Origin: Myxococcales bacterium
GTDB lineage: Bacteria; Myxococcota_A; Polyangia; Fen-1088
Reading direction: 5' to 3'
Assembly (NCBI GenBank): GCA_022184915.1
Contig: JAGTJU010000005.1
Location: 372,001 to 436,000, forward strand
DNA length: 64,000 bases
Below, one piece after another: positions 57,040 to 64,000 of this stretch (the first letter of the stretch is position 1; the number at the start of each line of letters is the position of its first letter). Made by a program: the position numbers and the translations under genes. Below the pieces are notes generated by a model, which worked only from the letters and a program-made list of their open reading frames with translations, was not told where the DNA came from and did no database searches.

Positions 57040-57963
57040 TCACTTCTTGGTGTCCGCGTAGGTCTTTCCGTTCCAGCGCATGACCTTGTGGGGGGTATCC
57101 GCGTCGGCTTGCGTGAAGGTCAGTTCAGGGATGCCGTCGCTGTCGATGTCTGTAACCGACAGAAGCTCCGTGTCCGGCCCGCCGTCGTGCCCCCACTCTA
57201 GCTTGTGGACCCGCTTTTTCTTCTTGAGGGCCCAGGTCCGGACGTCCAGCTGGGTGCCCCCTTCCTCTTCCGAGTACGCGTGTTGAATCACGATGGCGTC
57301 GTTTCCGATCGGGTGCAGGCAGGTCGTCACCTCGCTGCTGCAGTCGACGGTGATGCTGTCGCTAAACAGCTTCTTCTCTCCGTCGCATCCCAGCGCCACG
57401 ACCGTCTTGGTTACCTTGCCGTTCTTGCATGTGCCGTTCTGCCCGAAGAAAAGCGCGCCGGCGGTCTCGACCATCCAGTCAGAGGCGAAGTACACTTTTT
57501 CGTTTCGGATTGTCATCACCACTTTGCAGCCGAACGACGTCTGCGGTGACCAGAGGGGACTTTGGAGCGGCCTGAGATGGGCAGGCTGCTGTGCATCCCA
57601 CACCTGTTGTTTCGCAGCTAGAGCTTCCTCCTCTGTCGCGAAGTGGCCAACTGCTCGTTTGACATGCCGCCAAAAGTTACGGGGAACGAAATGGTCACGG
57701 ACCAAGTCATAGACTGCCAATGGTCGTCTTGGATCGTACGGGTTGATGGGTTGGTGAGGCTCGTCCTTGTCGAACGAGTTCATCGTGGTGTTTGTTCCCG
57801 GAACCAGCTCTCGGCCATCGCCCATGTCGAAGTACCAGTGGCGCCTCGGCCACGTCGAATCGCACAGGCTCTGTGCGGGCGCTTCAGCACCCAGGATGCG
57901 GCTTGGCGTGAGCGGGAACAGCAATGCGGTCAGAGCAGCTAGGATACGGAATGTGCTTTTCAT
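57040..57963 (-). CDS. Exported protein with VCBS/FG-GAP-like end, candidate immunity protein
   Basis: 307 residues from ATG 57963, behind GAGGTAA and four bases after the stop of the M15 peptidase gene. The signal peptide is FRILAALTALLFPLTPSRILGA. The C terminus resembles an FG-GAP/VCBS-like calcium motif (VTDIDSDGIPELTFTQADAD). Cysteine pairs (CKNGKVTK, LGCDGEKK, VDCSSEVTTC) suggest disulfides in the periplasm. Position and export match an immunity protein for the upstream 1460-residue peptidase; no sequence family supports this directly. Confidence 0.72.
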   Translation of the reverse strand: MKSTFRILAALTALLFPLTPSRILGAEAPAQSLCDSTWPRRHWYFDMGDGRELVPGTNTTMNSFDKDEPHQPINPYDPRRPLAVYDLVRDHFVPRNFWRHVKRAVGHFATEEEALAAKQQVWDAQQPAHLRPLQSPLWSPQTSFGCKVVMTIRNEKVYFASDWMVETAGALFFGQNGTCKNGKVTKTVVALGCDGEKKLFSDSITVDCSSEVTTCLHPIGNDAIVIQHAYSEEEGGTQLDVRTWALKKKKRVHKLEWGHDGGPDTELLSVTDIDSDGIPELTFTQADADTPHKVMRWNGKTYADTKK

Positions 57964-57967
57964 CTGC

Positions 57968-60900
57968 TTACCTCATGGTCCCGACGTTCTTGAGATCGAC
58001 GATGACTGAATGGCGCTGGCTTGTGAGTGGAGCCTCCAGCGGGAGTCCCCAGCTGAAGCGGTAGCGTCGGTTGCGGTCAAGCGAGGCCAGCGCAACCTTT
58101 GCCACGAAAAGACCCTTCTCGCCAAGAACATAGTTCTTCTGTTTATCAACTGGCGCCATCACTGAGACGGCCGCGTCGACCCAGAGTCCGCTCGAATCCT
58201 CCACGCAAGCGATGACTTCGACACGATGACCTCTTGGTGTGGCTGTCGCAACTCCGCGAAGGATCAGCCACTTTCCCGCGACCTCGTAAGCCCACGATTC
58301 GAGTCTCGGTTCCAGTTTCATTGACGTCTGCTTGCTGGGAGGCATGGCTGCTAGCCCGCCTTTCGCAGATACCTCAGCGGTGACATAGAAGGTTTCGCCG
58401 GGTGACACGTTGAGAGCGTGCTTGTCCTGGAGCTTTGTGGAAATCGGCCACTCATGGAGCAGACGGTTCTTCATGAGGCTTCCACCTGTCACCTCTCTGC
58501 CGCTGAGCTCAAGTCTGAAGATCGGCTTCGCAAGTCGCCACAGCTGCTCGTCGCCCATGAGCTCCACTTCCGCCCGAAGACTGGTCTCGGCGAAGGACAA
58601 GTCCATGGGACCGAACTCAAATAATTGGAGCTGCGGGATGCGGCAGTTCGTCTCTTGCACGATGCAATCGTTCGCTACGGGACGCTCTATGTCTTGAAAT
58701 GTGCATCGGCCAGCTCCCTGCTCCGGAGCGAACGCGAAAAAGCCACCGTTCGGAAAGACAGAAAGAGGTCGGACCTGAAGATTGACGCCAGAGGCGTCGA
58801 GTTTCTCCTCACACAAGAGACCGAGCCCAAGCGAAAGATGAACTGATGCCGTCGGCACGGAGTCTGTTGTCTTCAGCAGGTATTTGACGAGCAAACAATG
58901 ACTCTCTTCATCAATGTGCACTGATGATAGTTCTGACGAGGGCAGCTCCTGGGCAAGCGATGCCAAAGCTGAGAACAACGCGGGCAATGTTGGCCGCACA
59001 ACCACCGAAGCTCCATCCTCTGCGACAGAAGAGACCCGAATGCCGAGACGTTGACGTTGGCATAACCCGCTCAATTGCTGCAGCCTGTCTATAAGGGGGA
59101 TCGCTAACTGGAACTTGCTCTCCTCGCCCTCAAACACCCTCTGCCCCGTTCCTTTCACCCGGATGAAATCCTCGAAGCGGAAATGCTCAGAAACGCGTGG
59201 GTTCTCCTTGGCCTTCACCCTACCCACCAGGAAGTCCCCCCTATAACGCAGACCGCCCGAGACTCTCTCCGTGTCGGCATCCGTCGTCTGAAACGAGATC
59301 GGCACGGCGACATTCCCCGGGGTGAACTCAGTGGGCGGCTCGGTCGAATCGGCGGGCACCTTTGCGTAGTCCAGCACCACGTATCCCTTGAGCTGCGCTG
59401 GCCGCGACCCCTTGACCACCATGTTCACGTTGTAATGACCCGGCTGTCCCTCTACCGGGTGCCACTCCATGGAGTCAGGCAAGATGTCTGGCTTCGGTAT
59501 CGTCACCGTCGTATCCAGCTCTTGCGCCGGCGTGAGCTGCTTTCCTGCTTCCCAAGCCGTTAGCCTCCAGGTTCCCCACCAGTCGAAGTAGGCTTCGGCG
59601 CGCGCGATGCCCTCGTCGTAGGTAGCCACACCGAGATCGACGGCTCCGTCTTTATCCATACGCTCCAGCTTGAACGTGACCGCGTTTTTTTCGTCCTTTC
59701 CACTGCTGCCGAAACCATGCTGCACAAGCACAGCCGTCACTTTCCCTCCCAACGCATTCTTCTTTCCTGACCAAACCAACGCCAGAAGAGGCGGTTTCGA
59801 TACATCTTCCGCGGCTCGCAGAGGCACCGGACCCCAGCTGTCGCTGAAGGCCACCTGACTCCTCTCGAGGAGCATCTCTGTAATCGCCGCGCAGGTGACG
59901 GGGTGCATGCACTGAACATGGGCGTCCGTAGGCAGCTGGTGGTGTTCCGCCTGCGTTCCGAAAAGCGTTTCGACCTTTCCGTTTTTGCCCAGCAACGGTA
60001 CTTCGCCCGCAGGATCGCCTTCGGAGCGAACGCGTCCCCACCAGGTGATGGGCCTGAAGACCTTTACGAGCGCCTCGAGGTCAGCATCACCCAGGCGCAA
60101 GACGTTGCCAAGCTTCCCCTTCTGCATGCGCTTGTCGAGTTGCGCCTTGAGCCCCTCTGGCGTCCACTCGTTGGTGTGGCTCAGAATCACGTTGCGGTAG
60201 CGTCCCTGAAGCACCTGGGCGAGGTGTTGTTTTCGTTCCTGAAACTGTTCCTTCTCGTGAGCCTCGACGCGGTCCTCTGGGATAGAAGGGGAGTCCAAAT
60301 AGAGGTCAGCCGACCAAAGCGCAAGGGAGTCGGCCTCCACCGGGACGTCAAGGGAAAGCATGGTATCCGCCTGGCCGAGGCTGACGGTTTGCTCGTACAG
60401 CTCTTGCTCGCCGCGCAGGTAGCGCACCTGCAGTTTGAAAGGACTTCCGTCAGGGTTCGCTTTGGGTGGCACGCTGGAATCGTGGCCGATCTGAATGGTC
60501 ACGGGGTAAGTGGCCCCGCCATGGCTTCCCACCTTGCTTCCAGGGCCGAACCGACCGGGATCCAGCATGTAGCGGCGGAGCGCACCTGAATAGCGCTCGT
60601 CGGTCATGTCCTCGACAGCCAACCCCCGGTTCCCGAAGATGGCCTTCAGCTCGTTGACGCCCTCGCCGGTTTCGTCCGGCATGTCGATGAAGTTGTCTGG
60701 GATGTTCTCGCTGACCTCGCGGAGTTGCAGCCCAAGCTCGTCAGCAGCCTTCTTCGCGATTGTATCAAGCGCGGAGGCACCATCTTTTACGCAAAAAACT
60801 TCCCAGTGCAGATAGCCAGCACCGTTCGTGGGGCTGATGGTGCCCAGGATGTGTCCGGTGCCCACGGGAAGAAGGGGTGCGTCGAAAGTCACTACGGCAC

Positions 60901-62350
60901 CTCGTCGAAAGGCCCCTACAGCTTCGCGAACCTCTTCGGGGCAAGCCTTGACGAACCCCAAGCGTTGCCCCTCGGAGCCTACCAATGTGACGGGTTCCTT
61001 CTCTCCCCGAACGACGACCTCAGGCGCATCGGCCGATGCGGGCTGATCCAGCCATCTGACGTCGCCAATGCCAAGGCCCCTCGCGCTTGGGTCCAGGTTT
61101 ACCAGGCAGCCGTGCTGCATTCCCAGCAACGTGTCCAGCCAAGATACGCCCTGAGTCGTCTTCAGTGAGGCCGCACTGGCAGGAGGATCCAGGTGCATGT
61201 AGAGGGAATAGAAGACCTTGGTCGGAACAGCGTTTGGTTCGGACGCTTTTGCCTTCTCGTCCTTGTCCTTGTCCTTGTCCTTGTCCTTCCCGGACTTGGG
61301 TGGTGGCTCCCGGAGTTCATGCCGAACCAACACGAAGCCCAGCGGTCTTCCCTCCGTGGCTTCGAGCAGCCTTGGATCCTCGGAACCTTCCTCCGGGAAA
61401 CAGCGCGCGGCTACTACGTATCCGGGAAGGAACGAAGACACGGGACACGTGCCGCTTTTCCACGCGGGCTGTACGAGGGTCCCGTCGGCCAGCTTGGACG
61501 GCGCGAAGGGATCCAGGTGAATGCCACCGTGAATGTTCTGGGCTGTGCCGATGGGAAAGTAGCCGCTCTTGCCGGTTTCGTTGAGCCCGAAGTACTTCAC
61601 GTACGACTGGGGGCCAGCTTCCGCTCCCAGCGGCCACTTCACGCCCGAATTCACGTGAATGGCGGAGCCGGCGGGCGGCCGGGGATCCACCCACTCGAAG
61701 TGCATGTAGTCGTGGTAGCGGCCCCCCCAGTAAAACCCCATGTTCTCGAGCAGCCGCACGATCTCGATCGGCAAGTCGAAGGGCAGCTTGCTGTCGAAAG
61801 GGTTCTCGCGCACGTTGAGGTCGAAAGCGCTACCATACGAGTGGTTCGAGAGGATGTCGCGCTTGGGAAGGTGCCGCTCGGGCACCATTTCGTCGAAGCG
61901 GTTTTCCTGTAGATCAAGCTGAGCACAGAGCGTGTTCCAGCTGCCGCTCCAATTGGGCCGTCCCCGCAGCGAGGTGTACTCAGACCGACCCATCAGCGCG
62001 GCCTTGTTCTTGTCGGTCTTCGCGTAGCGAAACTGATAGCCGTTGACCGTGCGCAGCTGGTAAGGAAGGTTCAAGGCCTTGATGCGCCGAAAGGCTTCCT
62101 CGATGTGAGGCACGAGAACCTTGTTGTAGGTCCCCCTCGCGACCTGGTCCTTCTGGGGGCCGAAGCCTACCAATACGGCTTGCCCCAAATGTTCCTGCTC
62201 GAATTTCGGGGAAAAGCAGCTGCCGAACAGCTTCGACTTCCCCGCGTAGCCCGCCGACTGCAACCCCGTGGCGCACGTCGGTTCTCCGGCGAACGCCTTG
62301 ACGGCGGGCTTGTCAGCACAAATTCTTGGGGTGCCTTGGTAAGCTGGCAT
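57968..62350 (-). CDS. 1460-residue protein with M15 peptidase domain (candidate effector)
   Basis: No signal peptide. Residues about 75-225 contain an M15 (VanY/L-Ala-D-Glu or D-Ala-D-Ala) peptidase signature: His170 and Asp177 in SNHSYGSAFDLN and His217 in HDYMHFEW. A second region (about 265-530) resembles M23/LytM: NIHGGIHLD, YSLYMHLD (His386) and GYLHWEVFC (His515). However, the first His of the usual HxH is Tyr here, so this part is probably inactive or structural. A (Lys-Asp)n linker lies near residue 355. The remaining roughly 900 residues are repetitive beta-rich segments with no match I recognise. It is followed by a signal-peptide protein and preceded by a DUF2169 gene; G+C content is clearly lower than the rest of the window. 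Confidence 0.8.
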   Translation of the reverse strand: MPAYQGTPRICADKPAVKAFAGEPTCATGLQSAGYAGKSKLFGSCFSPKFEQEHLGQAVLVGFGPQKDQVARGTYNKVLVPHIEEAFRRIKALNLPYQLRTVNGYQFRYAKTDKNKAALMGRSEYTSLRGRPNWSGSWNTLCAQLDLQENRFDEMVPERHLPKRDILSNHSYGSAFDLNVRENPFDSKLPFDLPIEIVRLLENMGFYWGGRYHDYMHFEWVDPRPPAGSAIHVNSGVKWPLGAEAGPQSYVKYFGLNETGKSGYFPIGTAQNIHGGIHLDPFAPSKLADGTLVQPAWKSGTCPVSSFLPGYVVAARCFPEEGSEDPRLLEATEGRPLGFVLVRHELREPPPKSGKDKDKDKDKDEKAKASEPNAVPTKVFYSLYMHLDPPASAASLKTTQGVSWLDTLLGMQHGCLVNLDPSARGLGIGDVRWLDQPASADAPEVVVRGEKEPVTLVGSEGQRLGFVKACPEEVREAVGAFRRGAVVTFDAPLLPVGTGHILGTISPTNGAGYLHWEVFCVKDGASALDTIAKKAADELGLQLREVSENIPDNFIDMPDETGEGVNELKAIFGNRGLAVEDMTDERYSGALRRYMLDPGRFGPGSKVGSHGGATYPVTIQIGHDSSVPPKANPDGSPFKLQVRYLRGEQELYEQTVSLGQADTMLSLDVPVEADSLALWSADLYLDSPSIPEDRVEAHEKEQFQERKQHLAQVLQGRYRNVILSHTNEWTPEGLKAQLDKRMQKGKLGNVLRLGDADLEALVKVFRPITWWGRVRSEGDPAGEVPLLGKNGKVETLFGTQAEHHQLPTDAHVQCMHPVTCAAITEMLLERSQVAFSDSWGPVPLRAAEDVSKPPLLALVWSGKKNALGGKVTAVLVQHGFGSSGKDEKNAVTFKLERMDKDGAVDLGVATYDEGIARAEAYFDWWGTWRLTAWEAGKQLTPAQELDTTVTIPKPDILPDSMEWHPVEGQPGHYNVNMVVKGSRPAQLKGYVVLDYAKVPADSTEPPTEFTPGNVAVPISFQTTDADTERVSGGLRYRGDFLVGRVKAKENPRVSEHFRFEDFIRVKGTGQRVFEGEESKFQLAIPLIDRLQQLSGLCQRQRLGIRVSSVAEDGASVVVRPTLPALFSALASLAQELPSSELSSVHIDEESHCLLVKYLLKTTDSVPTASVHLSLGLGLLCEEKLDASGVNLQVRPLSVFPNGGFFAFAPEQGAGRCTFQDIERPVANDCIVQETNCRIPQLQLFEFGPMDLSFAETSLRAEVELMGDEQLWRLAKPIFRLELSGREVTGGSLMKNRLLHEWPISTKLQDKHALNVSPGETFYVTAEVSAKGGLAAMPPSKQTSMKLEPRLESWAYEVAGKWLILRGVATATPRGHRVEVIACVEDSSGLWVDAAVSVMAPVDKQKNYVLGEKGLFVAKVALASLDRNRRYRFSWGLPLEAPLTSQRHSVIVDLKNVGTMR
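61261..61284. repeat. Hexanucleotide microsatellite inside the peptidase gene
   Basis: CCTTGT occurs four times in a row on the plus strand, encoding alternating Lys-Asp on the minus strand within a longer KD stretch. Copy-number change would alter the linker length without a frameshift. Confidence 0.7.
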
Positions 62351-62378
62351 GACGTCTCGGAGGGACTTGCGGCCGCCC

Positions 62379-63485
62379 TCATCTTGCCCGGGGGACGGTC
62401 GGGCCGTCTAGCCCCAGCCTTGGTTCCCGGCTTGGCCCGCACTCTCGCAGCCGAACGTACCGCTTGCCGTAGAGCAGGGCTTTCCTTTCGCCTAGCGACA
62501 AGGGGCCCACGATCGCAGCTGTCAGGTCCAGAAGACTCGCGCATGGCACGTACGCCAGCGCCGATCTCAACAAGATTCGTCGCTCGTCGAGATCGATGAC
62601 GAGGGTATCGGGTGCAGCTTGGCGATCGATCAGGTGGCCGTCGTCCACCAGGGTGACCGGGAAGGCCGACGGGGGGACCACGAATGACTCTTGCCGCCGG
62701 CGGGTGAAGTTGGTCAAGGTGACGATTTCGCCGCTCGGAAAGGCGCTCAGCTGCTGATCGTCGGGCGCGACATTGAAATAAGCCACATCGAAGTCTTCGG
62801 GTGGCAGCGGCGCACGAAGTTGCTTCCACCGGTCGTCGTGGGTGCCGGCTCGCGTCGCACGTGGTTGCCAGTGAGGGCATAGCGGCCCGAAGCCCGCGGG
62901 GGCGCGGCGCTTCCCCCAGGAAGTGGGCTCGGCCGGCCACTCGAAGTTTGGCAAACGATGGCCGGGCCCTGGTGCCTCCTCGTCGGTAACCACACCACAG
63001 CCGATGGGGTTGCAGGGCTCGAAGAGCTTCGGGTCGCTCATCGCAACGCCGCCGTACGCGCGCTCCCACTCGAGCGGCATTTCAGAGAAGGGCTCGGCCC
63101 GGCCGGGGGTGGGCGGCCCTTTGGGCTGCCGCTGCCAAAGACGGGTGCCGAAAACGCGCACGACCTTGTTGATGTGGCTACCCACCTGCAGGGATACATC
63201 CACCAAAGGCTTGGGTTCGGGCAGCGAGATGCTGCCCACGAGGTACACGTCGGTGCGTGCTTTGGGGGGTAGCGTGTCAGCGGCGTAGGCCATGGAGCTG
63301 ACGCCAGCCTCACCGGTGAAGAGATCCGCCTCGACCAGCGCAGCCCCTTCCCTTTCGGGAACCAAGCGGCCATCGGCTTGCCATGAGAAGGTCGACTTCA
63401 GGATCAAAAAAATACATTCCTCACCTTGCAGGGTGCGCCCGAAACTCTGCCCCACCACGGCCGGCGTACGGTTGTCGACCCTCAC
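62379..63485 (-). CDS. DUF2169 family protein (type VI secretion effector accessory type)
   Basis: 368 residues. GTG 63485 overlaps the upstream stop (GTGA) and has GGGAGG five bases away, which is better than GTG 63509. The DUF2169 pattern is clear: VDNRTPAVVGQSFGRT, IFLILKSTFSW, AYAADTLPPKARTDVYLVGS, VRVFGTRLWQR, PLEWERAYGG, CNPIGCG, LPNFEWP and GFGPLCPHWQPR. These proteins are commonly encoded with type VI secretion effectors; one characterised example acts as an effector co-chaperone. It therefore points to type VI delivery of the following peptidase. Confidence 0.85.
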   Translation of the reverse strand: MRVDNRTPAVVGQSFGRTLQGEECIFLILKSTFSWQADGRLVPEREGAALVEADLFTGEAGVSSMAYAADTLPPKARTDVYLVGSISLPEPKPLVDVSLQVGSHINKVVRVFGTRLWQRQPKGPPTPGRAEPFSEMPLEWERAYGGVAMSDPKLFEPCNPIGCGVVTDEEAPGPGHRLPNFEWPAEPTSWGKRRAPAGFGPLCPHWQPRATRAGTHDDRWKQLRAPLPPEDFDVAYFNVAPDDQQLSAFPSGEIVTLTNFTRRRQESFVVPPSAFPVTLVDDGHLIDRQAAPDTLVIDLDERRILLRSALAYVPCASLLDLTAAIVGPLSLGERKALLYGKRYVRLRECGPSREPRLGLDGPTVPRAR

Positions 63486-63985
63486 GGCGCCTCCCGTCGA
63501 ATCACCCACTTGCCAACCTGAACGATGGCAATGTGGCCAGGGCCCGACTCGAAGATGGCGTCTAGCCGCACTTTACCGTTGGCAGGGGTGACCTGCGTTT
63601 CCACGCCACCATTTGGCAGCGTGATCTCGAGGGTCACGTTGGGCATCGCCTTGCCATCCCGGCCAAAGACCACCACCTCCAGCCAGTTTTTGGCTGCCAG
63701 CTTTTTGAGCTGTGCGGGTGTCACCACGTCCGTGCTCTCGCGTGCGGCGATGGCCAGCTTCGTCGCAGCCCGCAACAGGACGTAGCCTTCGCTCGCGGCC
63801 GGTGAGCGGAGGTCTCGAAGATAGGCCGCCAATGTCCCGGCATGTGATACGAGCTTGGGGTCCGCCGTAGCTTCAGCCATGCGAAGGAGCGCTGAGGCGG
63901 CCTCGGTCGCAGGAACGACGTCGTAATCGTCGGATGCCCGTACCGATTCCACTTGGTCTCTTGGAACCAAGCGGTGCCTGCGCAT
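63482..63985 (-). CDS. Hypothetical protein at the window edge, effector-cluster member
   Basis: 167 residues from ATG 63985. The frame remains open to the window's right end, so the gene may extend further. The last 60 residues look like an Ig-like/carboxypeptidase-regulatory fold (LEVVVFGRDGKAMPNVTLEI, TPANGKVRLDAIFESGPGHI). The rest is helical. It overlaps the DUF2169 start by four bases. Similar small proteins with this fold occur in type VI or phage-like spike clusters, but no named family is assigned. Confidence 0.6.
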   Translation of the reverse strand: MRRHRLVPRDQVESVRASDDYDVVPATEAASALLRMAEATADPKLVSHAGTLAAYLRDLRSPAASEGYVLLRAATKLAIAARESTDVVTPAQLKKLAAKNWLEVVVFGRDGKAMPNVTLEITLPNGGVETQVTPANGKVRLDAIFESGPGHIAIVQVGKWVIRREAP

Positions 63986-64000
63986 ATTAAGGTGAAAGAC

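Overview
The window is high-G+C DNA, dense with exported lipoproteins. It most resembles a member of the Myxococcota or a related deltaproteobacterial lineage. The grounds are a serine/threonine kinase fused to an HDOD domain, many lipoproteins with long Gly/Ser or Pro/Asp/Ala linkers behind the lipobox, a complete alternative complex III operon, a LigD-type phosphoesterase, CotH and VTC proteins, and Tat-exported oxidoreductases. This placement is inferred from gene content only. I saw no rRNA, tRNA, CRISPR array or insertion sequence.

Layout. 1-6.4 kb: the end of an outer-membrane-like protein, the kinase-HDOD protein, a lipoprotein, a stand-alone ketosynthase and a degenerate peptidase-like lipoprotein. 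6.9-12.6 kb: a two-gene ATP-dependent 2-hydroxyacyl-CoA dehydratase-type system (tandem-ASKHA activase plus Fe-S partner). 12.6-19.6 kb: an LRR-like lipoprotein, an exported esterase, a coupled ferritin-like/DUF4142 pair, a methyltransferase, a tiny lysine-rich protein and DUF2277. 19.7-30.3 kb: a long minus-strand run facing a divergent CotH kinase gene. It encodes a VWA lipoprotein, an alkaline phosphatase lipoprotein, a VTC polyphosphate polymerase-like protein, a DUF4956 membrane protein, a DUF2490 barrel, a secreted PEP-synthase/glucan-dikinase-like lipoprotein and two more lipoproteins. 30.3-44.6 kb: LigD phosphoesterase, a metallophosphoesterase coupled to a barrel-like protein, an RlmM-like methyltransferase, an oxidative pentose-type module (FAH-family dehydratase, GntR regulator, ketoglutarate-semialdehyde dehydrogenase) with a perfect palindromic operator, several lipoproteins (one frameshifted), a Tat oxidoreductase and a CPXCG protein. 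44.8-53.7 kb: an alternative complex III operon (actABCDEF) preceded by a diheme cytochrome c and a NarI-like membrane subunit, joined by start/stop overlaps at most junctions. 54.0-64.0 kb: a lower-G+C minus-strand cassette resembling type VI secretion cargo. It holds a DUF2169 protein, a 1460-residue M15 peptidase protein followed by a signal-peptide protein, and a GH24 lysozyme protein whose stop overlaps an LprI-family gene.

Two regions deserve most attention. The first is the phosphoryl-transfer gene group at 20-30 kb. Its exported dikinase-like protein has the phosphohistidine domain ahead of the ATP-grasp-like domain, as in glucan water dikinases, and it sits with polyphosphate-polymerase, phosphatase and CotH-kinase genes. 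The second is the cassette at 54-64 kb, where two cell-wall-degrading proteins without signal peptides are each followed directly by an exported protein, the pattern expected of effector-immunity pairs. In both cases the gene content and order are read from the sequence; the functional coupling is inference.
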